From NCBI GenBank assembly GCA_039199225.1, contig JBCCSZ010000233.1, forward strand, positions 1 through 12,816: a DNA stretch of 12,816 nucleotides, read 5' to 3'. A model generated the notes under the pieces. The model saw only the letters and a list, made by a program, of their open reading frames with translations. It searched no databases and was not told the DNA's origin. How positions within the stretch are numbered: position 1 is the stretch's first letter; each line of letters begins with the position of its first letter. The stretch comes from JBCCSZ01 sp039199225. GTDB lineage: Bacteria > Bacteroidota > Bacteroidia > Chitinophagales > Saprospiraceae. Below are positions 1 through 7,331 of the stretch, in pieces. The translations under genes were made by a program, and so were the position numbers.

Positions 1-935
1 AGCCCTTGTATGCTTTCCGGGCGGAGAAAGGCAAAGAAATCATCGACATAGAATATCAAGCTCAGGTTTACAACGATACGGGAACTGATTGGGAGGGTGT
101 GCCGATGACCCTGGCCATTCTTGATTCTTCGGACGATATTGACATGCCCAGCCTGGAGGTGTGGAACTTGGAAAATAACTCAAACCAATACGCAAAGCGC
201 AGATACGCTTCATCAAAAGCCAGATCACAAAGGAAAAAAGGAACGAAAGAGGTGGACGAGTCAGACGACTTCGACGAGCTTGAAATAGACGATTTGAGTA
301 CCAGGTTTGAACTAAAAGATGTACATCGAATTCCTTCTGATGCTATGCCGCATATTATAGATGTCACCTCTTATCAAAAGAAAGTGGCGTTCTACAATCT
401 GTCCATTCCGAAGATAAAAAGTGGTGGCTACCTAATTGCCAGAATCAGTGATTGGGAAAGCTTGGGCTTGATTGACGGAGTTGCGAACCTCTATTACAAC
501 AATACATTCCAAGGGTTTACAAACCTCAAAACCCAACAAGTCAACGATACTCTGGATCTATCACTGGGAAAAGAAAGTTCCTTTTCTGTTTCGCGCAAAA
601 AGGTCAGCAGCAAGAGTCGAAAGAATTTGATTGGCTTCAACATCAAAGAGAATCTGACTTATGAAATTCTGTTGAAGAACAACAAGAGTGAGGCAGTGGC
701 GATCCAATTAAAGGATCAAATTCCCGTTTCTACGAGCAAGGACATTGTGGTCATTCCCACGAATTTGAGCAATGGAAAATTGGACCCTCTGACGGGGGAG
801 GTTTCCTGGAATGTGCAATTGGGGCCGAACGAGTCGCGAAAAATTGCGCTGAAGTTTAGCATTAAGTACCCAAAAAATCAAAAGAATAAGATTCAGTACA
901 ACATCAACCGAATCGTTACGCCGCGCTACTTTTAG
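1..935 (+). CDS. DUF4139 (MuiA-like) protein, C-terminal part, 5' truncated by window edge
   Basis: The reading frame is open from base 3 to a TAG at 933-935 and has no start codon in a sensible place, so the gene begins left of the window; the TTG at 6 is only an internal leucine. About 310 residues are visible. They fit the C-terminal DUF4139 domain of the mucoidy-inhibitor MuiA family: an opening stretch with YQAQVYNDTGTDW, then RFELKDVHRIPSD, SDWESLGLIDGVANLYY, LKDQIPVSTSKDI and KLDPLTGEVSWNVQLGP, ending in a beta-rich tail with KFSIKYPKN. These are the conserved blocks of the family, in order. Between about visible residues 57 and 97 there is a charged, low-complexity insert, first basic (KRRYASSKARSQRKK) then acidic (DESDDFDELEIDD), probably a flexible loop. 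Family members are usually 500-600 residues with an N-terminal DUF4140 domain and a coiled coil, which would lie upstream. The biochemical function of the family is not established. It converges on murB with 6 bases between stops. Confidence 0.88.
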   Translation, partial: PLYAFRAEKGKEIIDIEYQAQVYNDTGTDWEGVPMTLAILDSSDDIDMPSLEVWNLENNSNQYAKRRYASSKARSQRKKGTKEVDESDDFDELEIDDLSTRFELKDVHRIPSDAMPHIIDVTSYQKKVAFYNLSIPKIKSGGYLIARISDWESLGLIDGVANLYYNNTFQGFTNLKTQQVNDTLDLSLGKESSFSVSRKKVSSKSRKNLIGFNIKENLTYEILLKNNKSEAVAIQLKDQIPVSTSKDIVVIPTNLSNGKLDPLTGEVSWNVQLGPNESRKIALKFSIKYPKNQKNKIQYNINRIVTPRYF

Positions 936-941
936 TGTGCA

Positions 942-1955
942 TCAAATCACATTGACCTCGGCAGATAGTTCGATGCCGAATTGCGCCTTTACCGAAGCGA
1001 TGATGTCCAATGCCAATTGCCAGATGTCGCTACCGGTGGCCCCTCCGTAATTGACCAGTACCAGCGCTTGTTTGGCGTGGCTCCCGGCCGCCCCGATGCG
1101 TTTGCCCTTCCAACCGGCCTGCTCGATGAGCCACCCGGCAGGCACCTTGATCAGCCCACTGTCCATGGGGTAGTGAGGGACCTGGGGATACTGCTCTTGC
1201 AATGCCACAAAATCCGCTTTGGCGATTTCTGGGTTTTTGAAAAAGCTACCAGCATTCCCCAATTTGGCGGGGTCGGGTAGTTTGCTGGATCGGATGTGAA
1301 TGACGGCCTGGCTGAGGTCGGCGATGCTGGCCTGCTCAATGCCCATTTCGGCTAAGGTTTGGCGGATGGCCCCATAGCGGGTGTTGAGGCGATGGCTGCT
1401 GGCCTTTTGTAGCCGCAAGACGACCCGGGTGATGCAATAGCGGCCCTTGGCAGCCCGTTTGAAGATGCTGTCGCGATAGCCGAAATGGCAGTCTTTTTTC
1501 CGAAAGATGCGCTTTTTACCACTGCTCAGATCAATGGCTTCCAAGCGCACAAACACATCTTTCAGCTCCACGCCATAAGCCCCGATATTTTGAATGGGCG
1601 CTGCCCCGACAGTCCCCGGAATCAACGATAAGTTCTCAATGCCGCCAAGACCTTGCTCGATGCTCCACAAAACAGCTTGATGCCAGTTTTCCCCACCGCC
1701 AAAGGACACATAGACACAATGGCGAAACGTCCTTGTGATGGCCTTGCCTGCAATGGCATTGCGGATGACCAGCCCCGGCAAATCCTTGGTCAGCAAGATG
1801 TTGCTCCCACCGCCCAGGATAAAAAGGGGGCGAATGTCTTCTTGCAACAGTTCAACCAGTGCCTTCTCCGAATGAACTTCCGCAAAATGGGCAGCCCTGG
1901 CCGGCAGACCAAAAGTGTTGTAGGATTGTAGAGAGTGGTTTTGTAGCAGTTCCAT
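942..1955 (-). CDS. murB: UDP-N-acetylenolpyruvoylglucosamine reductase MurB (type I)
   Basis: MurB is the cytoplasmic FAD- and NADPH-dependent enzyme that reduces UDP-GlcNAc-enolpyruvate to UDP-MurNAc, the second committed step of peptidoglycan precursor synthesis. The 337-residue product matches the usual length of type I MurB. Visible motifs are NTFGLPARA at 13-21, the FAD-binding LGGGSNILL at 47-55, LIPGTVGAAPIQNIGAYGVE at 111-130, GYRDSIFK at 159-166, GNAGSFFKNP at 233-242 and GSHAKQALVLVN at 291-302. By position, Arg161, Ser237 and Glu333 correspond to the catalytic Arg159, Ser229 and Glu325 of the E. coli enzyme, so it should be active. The long type I loop carrying the tyrosine of YRDSIFK is present. 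I chose the ATG at 1953-1955: the frame stays open to 2063, but those 36 extra residues have no MurB character and would run into the glycosyltransferase gene. It follows that gene by 47 bases, so the two may be cotranscribed. Confidence 0.97.
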   Translation of the reverse strand: MELLQNHSLQSYNTFGLPARAAHFAEVHSEKALVELLQEDIRPLFILGGGSNILLTKDLPGLVIRNAIAGKAITRTFRHCVYVSFGGGENWHQAVLWSIEQGLGGIENLSLIPGTVGAAPIQNIGAYGVELKDVFVRLEAIDLSSGKKRIFRKKDCHFGYRDSIFKRAAKGRYCITRVVLRLQKASSHRLNTRYGAIRQTLAEMGIEQASIADLSQAVIHIRSSKLPDPAKLGNAGSFFKNPEIAKADFVALQEQYPQVPHYPMDSGLIKVPAGWLIEQAGWKGKRIGAAGSHAKQALVLVNYGGATGSDIWQLALDIIASVKAQFGIELSAEVNVI

Positions 1956-2002
1956 AAAATTTGCGGTGTCATCCGAAACAAAGGACAAAAGAAACACAAT
2001 TC

Positions 2003-3478
2003 TTATTTCTTTCCAACTATGGTACACACTTGATAGCCGTTGAAGTAGGCAATGCAGTCGCAATGAAAGGCCGTTTGCAGCTCTTCGAGCATCTTGGCAC
2101 TGCTTACAATGGCCTGTTGTCCAACCTCTGGCATGGCTTGGCAGTCTTCCAACGAATTTCTAAATCCACAGCTTTCCAGCTCGAAGCCCTTTATGCGCTC
2201 ATACACCTGCTCATACCACAAGTAGGACGAATTGCGCCATTGATAAAGCACGAAATACGCTTTTTGGGTGGGCGCTATTTTTTCCAGATGTTCCAGTAGC
2301 TCGCCATATTTGTCACTACTGCCTTTGTCTTGATCGATTTTTTGAATCATCTGTTGATAGGGCAGTGCAAAAAAGAGCAGGGCCATTGGGATGTACAAAT
2401 AGGCTGTTTTGATTTTTAGGTGAGCATAGTGTCCTATCAAGCGAATGCTTTCTGCCAGCCCCATTCCAATCAACATGGCCAGAAGTGGATAGGCAGGTGT
2501 GGCATACCATCCCTTTTTGGTCCCCAGCGAGATCAGAAACAGGAAGCTGAAGGCTGTAATGGCCAACAAAAGATAGAAAGATTTATGGGCCAGTTTTTTA
2601 TGAAAACACAGCAGCAACAGCGGAATGATTAGAAACCAAAAATAGTACTTAAAGTGGGAGCCTTTAAGGATGTTGAAGTAGTATAGTTTATCGGAAAGAT
2701 GGACAAATTCCGGATCGTCATTGAGGTTGAAAAAGCGGGGGAGTAGTTCGTTATTCCATACCCATGTCAAATAAGATGGATTGGCTGCATTGGCTGCCAA
2801 GTAGTAAGTAGCGACCAAGCCGATGCACAATCCTAGGCCCAGGTAAAAGGACTTTCTCTTGCACAGTTGGAGGAGTTTGCCCGAGAGGATGGTGTAGAGT
2901 AGTAGGCCCGGCAAAAAGAAGAGACCGGCGATGCTTTTAGTCAAAACGGCCAAGGCGAGCAACAGGCCACAAAGCAAGCCTCGGAAGATTGTATCTTCTT
3001 GCAGGTATCTGTAAAAGGAAAGTAAGAGGGCCACCAGAAAGAAGATGAGCACGGTGTCATGGTCGCCATTTCGGGCTACGTGATAGTGGATGTAGCCATT
3101 GGTTGTGACCAGTGTTAAGGATGCAAAAAAGCCTGCTGCGCTTTCCTGCAGAACATTTCGAAAAAAGAAAAAGATCATCAAAACGGTACCCAGGGCAAAG
3201 AGGGCTATGGGAAGGCGGATGGCAAGTTCGTTGAAGCCAACTATTTTAAGGCTGCTGACTTGCAGCCAAGTCAGTAAAGGTGGCTTGGTTTCCCATTGAT
3301 CGGGGGCGCCCATGTAATGCCTGACCAAGTAGTTGCCATTGAAATACATCTCATTGGCATTGAGTGCATTTCGGGCTTCATCCCAATGGTAGAGACTGTG
3401 GCTGTCTAGCTTCCAGAATATTGGAAAATAAGCGAGGATCAGCAGAAAGATGATTAGGAACCAATCTTTTAGAGACAT
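2003..3478 (-). CDS. ArnT/PMT-family polyprenyl-phosphate glycosyltransferase, integral membrane
   Basis: This 491-residue protein is very hydrophobic, with about ten to twelve likely membrane helices, the first at about residues 7-22. It has the layout of the GT-C fold family that includes ArnT and the protein mannosyltransferases (Pfam PMT_2 type). Family marks seen are the acidic pair in the first periplasmic loop (HWDEARNALNANEM at 31-44; Asp33-Glu34), the KPPLLTWLQ motif at 65-73, ARNGDHDT at 135-142 and KKGWYATPAYPLLAM at 321-335. Such enzymes take a sugar from an undecaprenyl-phosphate carrier and transfer it on the outer side of the inner membrane to lipid A, protein or another glycan; acceptor and sugar cannot be read from the sequence. 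A soluble C-terminal part of about 100 residues follows the last helix, with several cysteines (437, 446, 473, 475). The frame extends two codons further to a TTG at 3484, but the ATG at 3476-3478 is the more natural start. No sugar-carrier synthesis genes lie nearby. Confidence 0.85.
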   Translation of the reverse strand: MSLKDWFLIIFLLILAYFPIFWKLDSHSLYHWDEARNALNANEMYFNGNYLVRHYMGAPDQWETKPPLLTWLQVSSLKIVGFNELAIRLPIALFALGTVLMIFFFFRNVLQESAAGFFASLTLVTTNGYIHYHVARNGDHDTVLIFFLVALLLSFYRYLQEDTIFRGLLCGLLLALAVLTKSIAGLFFLPGLLLYTILSGKLLQLCKRKSFYLGLGLCIGLVATYYLAANAANPSYLTWVWNNELLPRFFNLNDDPEFVHLSDKLYYFNILKGSHFKYYFWFLIIPLLLLCFHKKLAHKSFYLLLAITAFSFLFLISLGTKKGWYATPAYPLLAMLIGMGLAESIRLIGHYAHLKIKTAYLYIPMALLFFALPYQQMIQKIDQDKGSSDKYGELLEHLEKIAPTQKAYFVLYQWRNSSYLWYEQVYERIKGFELESCGFRNSLEDCQAMPEVGQQAIVSSAKMLEELQTAFHCDCIAYFNGYQVCTIVGKK

Positions 3479-3639
3479 GTTCAAAAGTCGATAGAATGAA
3501 TTGCTCGTGGAGCAAAAGCGGTCCGCTAAAGATAGGAAGTACAGCTACAAAATTTTCGAAAAACCATTTAAATCCTTTCCTTTATCCCAACTTGGGTTGT
3601 TTGCTTTGAAAAGTGACGTTCCCGTTATAGTCGGTTTGT

Positions 3640-4389
3640 TTATTGCTTTTCATATTTCAAAAATGCTACTTCATGGAATTTTATCCGGTAGGCTTTTTCC
3701 AAATCTTCGTGTTTACTTGCTGATACATATAGTTTTTCGCCATCATCAAAATCTTTGAAGAATACTTGTAGGTAGGTGGAATCTTGCTGGCCGACCCACC
3801 TTCTTTCGCCTGCGTGGTAGCTCAACTTTGAAAAAGACTGTTCGTCCAGCGAAACCTGGCCATCCGCTAGTGTCAAGGTATGTGCGTCGCTTTTAAAGAT
3901 GCCCTGTACTGCCAATACATCCCTTTCGTCGGGCTTGTCCAATGAATAAATATTCCAGCCGTGGTCTTCAGTTGCATCGGGCTTTGGAACATCAAACGCG
4001 AGGGCCTCCTGCAGTCCATTCTTTTTACACTTGTGTTTGTAAATTGTCAAAGACTGGTCGGTTTTGCCCTTGAAAAATAAGACGTAAATAATGCCGTTTT
4101 CATCTCGCCCAATCCACTTATTATTGGTCTTGTCAAAAGAGAGCTTTTGCATCGTATACTCGGTGCTGTAGACTTTGCCCTTCATCGAGTAAGTGATGCT
4201 ATCAGCATAAAGGGTATGAATGGAATGCTGGGTGCCACCCATTAGCTGAAAGTCCCAATGATAGGTTCCCTCTAGCTCAAACTCATCTTGCTGAAATTGT
4301 GCCTTATATTTTGCTACCTCATCGTTTGTACTCTTATGGGTACAGGAAAATAGTAGACTCAATGTGCAAAGACAAAATAGGTATCTCAT
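3640..4389 (-). CDS. Uncharacterised lipoprotein with two internal repeats
   Basis: I do not recognise a named family. The 249-residue product begins MRYLFCLCTLSLLFSC, a short signal peptide with a lipobox ending at Cys16, so it should be lipidated and held in an envelope membrane. The frame runs on to a GTG at 4410, but the ATG at 4387-4389 gives the proper signal peptide and is preceded by an A-rich stretch. The mature part is built from two related halves. The first (about 40-132) has KLSFDKTNNKWIGRDENG at 82-99, then YVLFFKGKTDQSLTIYKH; the second (about 160-238) has KLSYHAGERRWVGQQDS at 188-204, then LQVFFKDFDDGEKLYVSASKH. The shared pattern is a K-L-S-(F/Y) strand, a turn, (K/R)-W-(I/V)-G, then a V/L-x-F-F-K strand, which suggests tandem beta-rich modules. 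The gaps are 166 bases from the gene upstream and 161 bases to the one downstream, so it may be its own unit. Function unknown. Confidence 0.8.
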   Translation of the reverse strand: MRYLFCLCTLSLLFSCTHKSTNDEVAKYKAQFQQDEFELEGTYHWDFQLMGGTQHSIHTLYADSITYSMKGKVYSTEYTMQKLSFDKTNNKWIGRDENGIIYVLFFKGKTDQSLTIYKHKCKKNGLQEALAFDVPKPDATEDHGWNIYSLDKPDERDVLAVQGIFKSDAHTLTLADGQVSLDEQSFSKLSYHAGERRWVGQQDSTYLQVFFKDFDDGEKLYVSASKHEDLEKAYRIKFHEVAFLKYEKQ

Positions 4390-4533
4390 GTTAATTTTTT
4401 TTGAATGCACGCCAAGTATGCTTTGGATTGGTTCAACCGTTGCAGTCGATTTAAAGATTCAATACAAATAAACAAAATCGCTATTTCTAAGCAGATGACA
4501 TTCATCAGTGCAACGCCTGATTTCCATCAATAG

Positions 4534-4552
4534 CACCAACAATTCGCTGGTG
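4534..4552 (-). terminator. Possible hairpin after the membrane-protein stop codon
   Basis: A 5-base-pair stem (CACCA at 4534-4538 with TGGTG at 4548-4552) and a 9-base loop lie 3 bases beyond the TAG of the minus-strand gene ending at 4556. No strong T-run follows on the minus strand, so at best it is a weak terminator or an mRNA 3'-end structure. Confidence 0.25.
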
Positions 4553-4555
4553 AAC

Positions 4556-5128
4556 CTATTCCCTCAAGGCCACAAACTCAAATCCCCACAGGCCCTTCTG
4601 CACCGGTAGCCCGACCTTGTCCCCACGCTGAGCTTTCGGAAAAGGGTGGTAATGGCTCTGAAACTTTTTGACCTCCTGCCGATGGAGGAAGTGAATGATG
4701 TATTTGGAGACTTCCACCTCCTGTCCCTTCTGTACGCCAAAACGCTCCGATACCCGCGCCTCTGCCGACAGGTATTCGATCTCCACATTCTGAGCTTCCC
4801 CCCTAGGTAAAAGTCGGTTGCTGAGATGGGCGATGGTCGGTGTGAATATGGCCATGGGAATGGCTACCATGAGTATGACAGCGAACCGCTCATGGACCTC
4901 GTAAACGACCGTGCGGATGAGATAGCCGATCGCCAGGCCAATCGCCAATCCAATGAGCAGTGAGACAATCACCAACATCTTGACGTCGAAGGTGCGACTG
5001 AAAAATGGAATTTCCAGAACGAATAGGGTGATTAAAAAGAGAATCAGACCAACGATGCCAAAGGCAGTCAGGCGCTCCTTCCAACTGATCTTGTATCTGT
5101 TCTGACCTAGATAGGGGAGTGGGATCAT
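4556..5128 (-). CDS. Small three-helix membrane protein of unknown function
   Basis: I do not recognise a family. The 190-residue product has three predicted membrane helices (about 19-40, 51-73 and 82-102) and a soluble C-terminal part of about 85 residues. The second helix contains a glycine-rich repeat (LLIGLAIGLAIGYLI) of the kind used for tight helix packing. The soluble part has GVQKGQEVEVSKYIIHFLH at 131-149 and ends VGLPVQKGLWGFEFVALRE at 172-190, which has a beta-strand pattern. The start is the ATG at 5126-5128. It overlaps the TGA of the DUF6438 lipoprotein gene in an ATGA arrangement, so the two are almost certainly cotranscribed and translationally coupled, which points to a shared role at the envelope. 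Conserved pairing in other genomes would be the best clue to function. Confidence 0.78.
   Translation of the reverse strand: MIPLPYLGQNRYKISWKERLTAFGIVGLILFLITLFVLEIPFFSRTFDVKMLVIVSLLIGLAIGLAIGYLIRTVVYEVHERFAVILMVAIPMAIFTPTIAHLSNRLLPRGEAQNVEIEYLSAEARVSERFGVQKGQEVEVSKYIIHFLHRQEVKKFQSHYHPFPKAQRGDKVGLPVQKGLWGFEFVALRE
5125..5128 (-). other. ATGA stop/start overlap (translational coupling)
   Basis: Read on the minus strand, the ATG of the membrane-protein gene (5128-5126) and the TGA of the preceding lipoprotein gene (5127-5125) share two bases. This is the classical arrangement for re-initiation by the same ribosome. Confidence 0.85.
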
Positions 5129-5844
5129 CGAGTTTGTAACTTTCTATTGAGCTCGGCGGTGTGTACCTCCTTGGTTTCGGTGAGCTGAAAAATAATCAGA
5201 TCGGGGCTACTGGTACTGGTATCGTAAGTAACCAGCCAAAGGCGGCCGCTGTTGTTGAGCTTGCGCTTGAGCTGAATGCCATAAGCGCCCATTTTGTGGA
5301 CCCAATCGGGGATGTCTGCATCGGGATGGAAGCGGACGATCAATTCGCCCGGAATGACCCGCTTGTCGGTTGGGACATCCTTCAAGGGTTCTATCAATGT
5401 CCAACCGTCTGCCTGTGCAATGGCATCCATTTGCTCTTCTAGGGCTTTGACGGCCTCGGGCCTGGCAACATCGCCATTGATGTATTTGCTTTTATCGCCT
5501 TTGTGGTATCGAATGCCAATGAACGGCAGGTCGTGTATGTCGCTTCTGTACTCGTCTTGGTATTGCCAGAGGTCGGCTTTATCGAAAGCTTTGCGAATGG
5601 CTTTGAATTCTTTTTTGGACAGCTGTCGGGTGTGAAAGCCCAACTTGTCTGTATTCATTCTGCCGTCGTAAGATGCTTTGCCATTTTCGTAAATGATGAG
5701 GCCAAAAACCGGACATTTTCCGAAGCAAGCTGTTTTGTGCATCTCCATTACTTTTCCCAATTCTTTGATGGCAAGGTTTCGCTTCCTGGGGTAGCAACTA
5801 AGGCCGAAAAGCAATATCAATAGGAAAAATGTGAGGCGGTACAT
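5125..5844 (-). CDS. DUF6438-type lipoprotein with a subtilase-propeptide-like C-terminal domain
   Basis: The 239-residue product starts MYRLTFFLLILLFGLSC, a lipoprotein signal peptide with the lipid-modified cysteine at 17. Residues 34-142 look like DUF6438: the CFGKCPVFGLIIYENGKASY block at 40-59 with its paired cysteines (Cys40, Cys44), a GF-H-T strand, an FKAIRKAF helix, and DLPFIGIRYHKGDKS at 105-119. That domain is common in Bacteroidota lipoproteins and has no known function. Residues 163-238 differ: IPGELIVRFHPDADI opens it, RLWLVTYDTSTSS follows, and it closes VHTAELNR. This resembles the fervidolysin/thermitase-type inhibitory propeptide of S8 proteases (a GE-hydrophobic-V-(R/K)-F strand, and an AE-N end), but no protease domain follows. 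I infer a stand-alone propeptide or inhibitor-like fold; this is not proven. The frame is open to 6066, but the upstream part overlaps the metalloprotease gene and lacks a signal sequence, so the ATG at 5842-5844 is preferred. Confidence 0.82.
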   Translation of the reverse strand: MYRLTFFLLILLFGLSCYPRKRNLAIKELGKVMEMHKTACFGKCPVFGLIIYENGKASYDGRMNTDKLGFHTRQLSKKEFKAIRKAFDKADLWQYQDEYRSDIHDLPFIGIRYHKGDKSKYINGDVARPEAVKALEEQMDAIAQADGWTLIEPLKDVPTDKRVIPGELIVRFHPDADIPDWVHKMGAYGIQLKRKLNNSGRLWLVTYDTSTSSPDLIIFQLTETKEVHTAELNRKLQTR

Positions 5845-5948
5845 ATGCGAAGGAGTATTTAAGTCGTATGTTTTAGAGTGAATGTTTTTCCCTCTCAATA
5901 TAATCAAAAAGCGCTGGACTGGTCGTGTGGGTGAAGGAGTCATGGCCA

Positions 5949-7154
5949 CTACTCGTGCCTGACCATTAGTTTTTCTGTGAATACTTGGTCGTCTACGAAA
6001 ATACTCACTAAGTAAATGCCTTCTGCCCAATACAAGGTCGGCAGCGAAGCCACATTGCCCGTGCAACCCGATGCCGCATAAATCCTCCGTCCAGCTGTAT
6101 CGAAGACTTCCAACACAATGTCGGCCCGTTGGGGGTAGTCGAATACAATTTCTACGGCATCATGGGCAGGGTTGGGGAGCAATTGTAGGCTGTTTTCATC
6201 GGAGGGCGGTATGACTTCACACTTGTTGCTATTGGCCAACTCTGTGCGATACAAGACCAGCGTCTCGCGCATCCGAGCTTTTTGACCATTGGTAAAAAAC
6301 ATCTGACATTCATCCCAGGTATTGTCCATATAGTTCATAAACATATCGCTGCTGGCACAACTGATGGCTGGATAGTCCGGACAAGCATCGTATCGATCCA
6401 ACTGAGGCGGCGTGTCGGCAATGCCATCGTCTACATCGCAACCCCGGCGATTGCCCCAGATGTGTGGCAAGTTAAAATAGTGTCCGACTTCATGTGTGAC
6501 AACGCGTCCTAGGTGATAAGGCTCGTAACAAGTATAGCCAAAATGGCGCGGATTGATGACGATACCATCTTCATACGGCCTGAGTTGGTTGCGACTGCGA
6601 AAATCGGGATCGGGCAGTGTTCCAAAGCCTAAAAATTCAGAGCCCGTATTGGCAACCCATATGTTGAGGTATTCTTCGACGGCCCAGGCATCGGCCCCGC
6701 CTAGGTCGGTACGAAAAAGCCGCTTTTCACCCATATTGTCCCGCACCGAAAAGATGTTGCCGATGGAATCGTATCGCGTAACGAATCGATTGGTGGCTAC
6801 GAGGCAAAACTCAAAGCCAACATCTGCTGCATCATCCCTGAATTCGCTGGGTACCCTTGCTAGGTTTTCATTGCGTTTGCGAAAGGTCTCATTGAGGATG
6901 TCGATCTGGGAGGCAACCTGCCAATCGGGAATATTTTCTTCTGGATGGTCTCTGTGCCACACGATGTGGACTACTACCGGAATGATGCAGAGGGTATCGC
7001 CTCGCAGGTCGGCAGTGGGAAGGGTATGAGGAAATGTATGACGCCAGGGGGAGACAGCCGAATGGTCCAGCCCACACTTGTGTTCGTGTGCTTGGCCGCT
7101 GAGGATGCCCCAGCAGCAGATATGTATCATGGTGATTAATGTAGCGATTCTCAT
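5949..7154 (-). CDS. Secreted M43 (pappalysin/cytophagalysin-type) zinc metalloprotease with T9SS sorting domain
   Basis: The 401-residue product begins with a signal peptide (MRIATLITMIHICCWGILSG, cut near residue 22). The zinc site is HEVGHYFNLPH at 221-231: His221, His225 and His231 bind zinc and Glu222 is the catalytic base. The Met-turn is MNYMDNTWDEC at 273-283, followed by MFFTNGQKARM, as is typical of bacterial M43B proteases. Earlier family marks are IPVVVHIVWH at 58-67 and the LNIWVANTGSEFLGFGTLP strand at 163-181. Cysteines at 239, 258, 266 and 283 around the active site are probably disulfide-bonded. Residues about 322-401 form a C-terminal secretion domain of the type IX system, with LQLLPNPAHDAVEIVF at 323-338 and GIYLVSI near the end, so the enzyme should be exported across the outer membrane and anchored or released there. 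The start is the ATG at 7152-7154. It stands alone: 177 bases from the OmpA gene and 104 from the next lipoprotein gene. Substrate unknown. Confidence 0.93.
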   Translation of the reverse strand: MRIATLITMIHICCWGILSGQAHEHKCGLDHSAVSPWRHTFPHTLPTADLRGDTLCIIPVVVHIVWHRDHPEENIPDWQVASQIDILNETFRKRNENLARVPSEFRDDAADVGFEFCLVATNRFVTRYDSIGNIFSVRDNMGEKRLFRTDLGGADAWAVEEYLNIWVANTGSEFLGFGTLPDPDFRSRNQLRPYEDGIVINPRHFGYTCYEPYHLGRVVTHEVGHYFNLPHIWGNRRGCDVDDGIADTPPQLDRYDACPDYPAISCASSDMFMNYMDNTWDECQMFFTNGQKARMRETLVLYRTELANSNKCEVIPPSDENSLQLLPNPAHDAVEIVFDYPQRADIVLEVFDTAGRRIYAASGCTGNVASLPTLYWAEGIYLVSIFVDDQVFTEKLMVRHE

Positions 7155-7304
7155 CTCTAAAAATCAAGCTTCAGCAACGAAAGGCCATTGCTTCGCATTC
7201 CGAAATAAAACGGTTAATTGCTCACTTTGAGTGTTCTTTAATACAGGATGTTCGTCGTGGACGATCCTCAAGCAAGAGCTTTGGACTGTTACAGATGAAA
7301 TTGA

Positions 7305-7328
7305 AACGCCTGAAAGGGGGAAAGCGTT
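7305..7328 (-). terminator. Possible terminator after the OmpA-family gene
   Basis: AACGC at 7305-7309 pairs with GCGTT at 7324-7328 around a 14-base loop that contains a run of five C on the minus strand. It begins 3 bases after the stop codon. Only a moderately T-rich stretch follows, so this is a weak call. Confidence 0.25.
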
Positions 7329-7331
7329 ACT

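Noticed and set aside
1956..2002. Possible promoter (TTCTTTTG on the minus strand) in the gap before murB
   Set aside because: Seven of eight bases match the -7 box, but there is no -33 element and the gap is short, so cotranscription with the glycosyltransferase gene is just as likely.
1956..2063. N-terminal extension of murB by 36 residues
   Set aside because: The frame is open, but the extra residues do not resemble MurB and would overlap the end of the glycosyltransferase gene; the ATG at 1953-1955 gives the normal family length.
3586..3596. Palindrome CCCAACTTGGG between the duplicated lipoprotein gene and the glycosyltransferase gene
   Set aside because: A single-base centre makes a poor hairpin, no T-run follows, and one 11-base palindrome is expected by chance at this scale.
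5845..5948. Promoter for the DUF6438 lipoprotein gene
   Set aside because: The gap has an A/T-rich stretch, but no TAnnTTTG match better than six of eight was found.
5845..6066. N-terminal extension of the DUF6438 lipoprotein gene
   Set aside because: It overlaps the metalloprotease gene out of frame and would bury the lipoprotein signal peptide inside the protein.
6553..7029. 158-codon open frame on the plus strand opposite the metalloprotease gene
   Set aside because: Ser/Arg-rich antisense translation of a well-supported zinc protease; no independent evidence.
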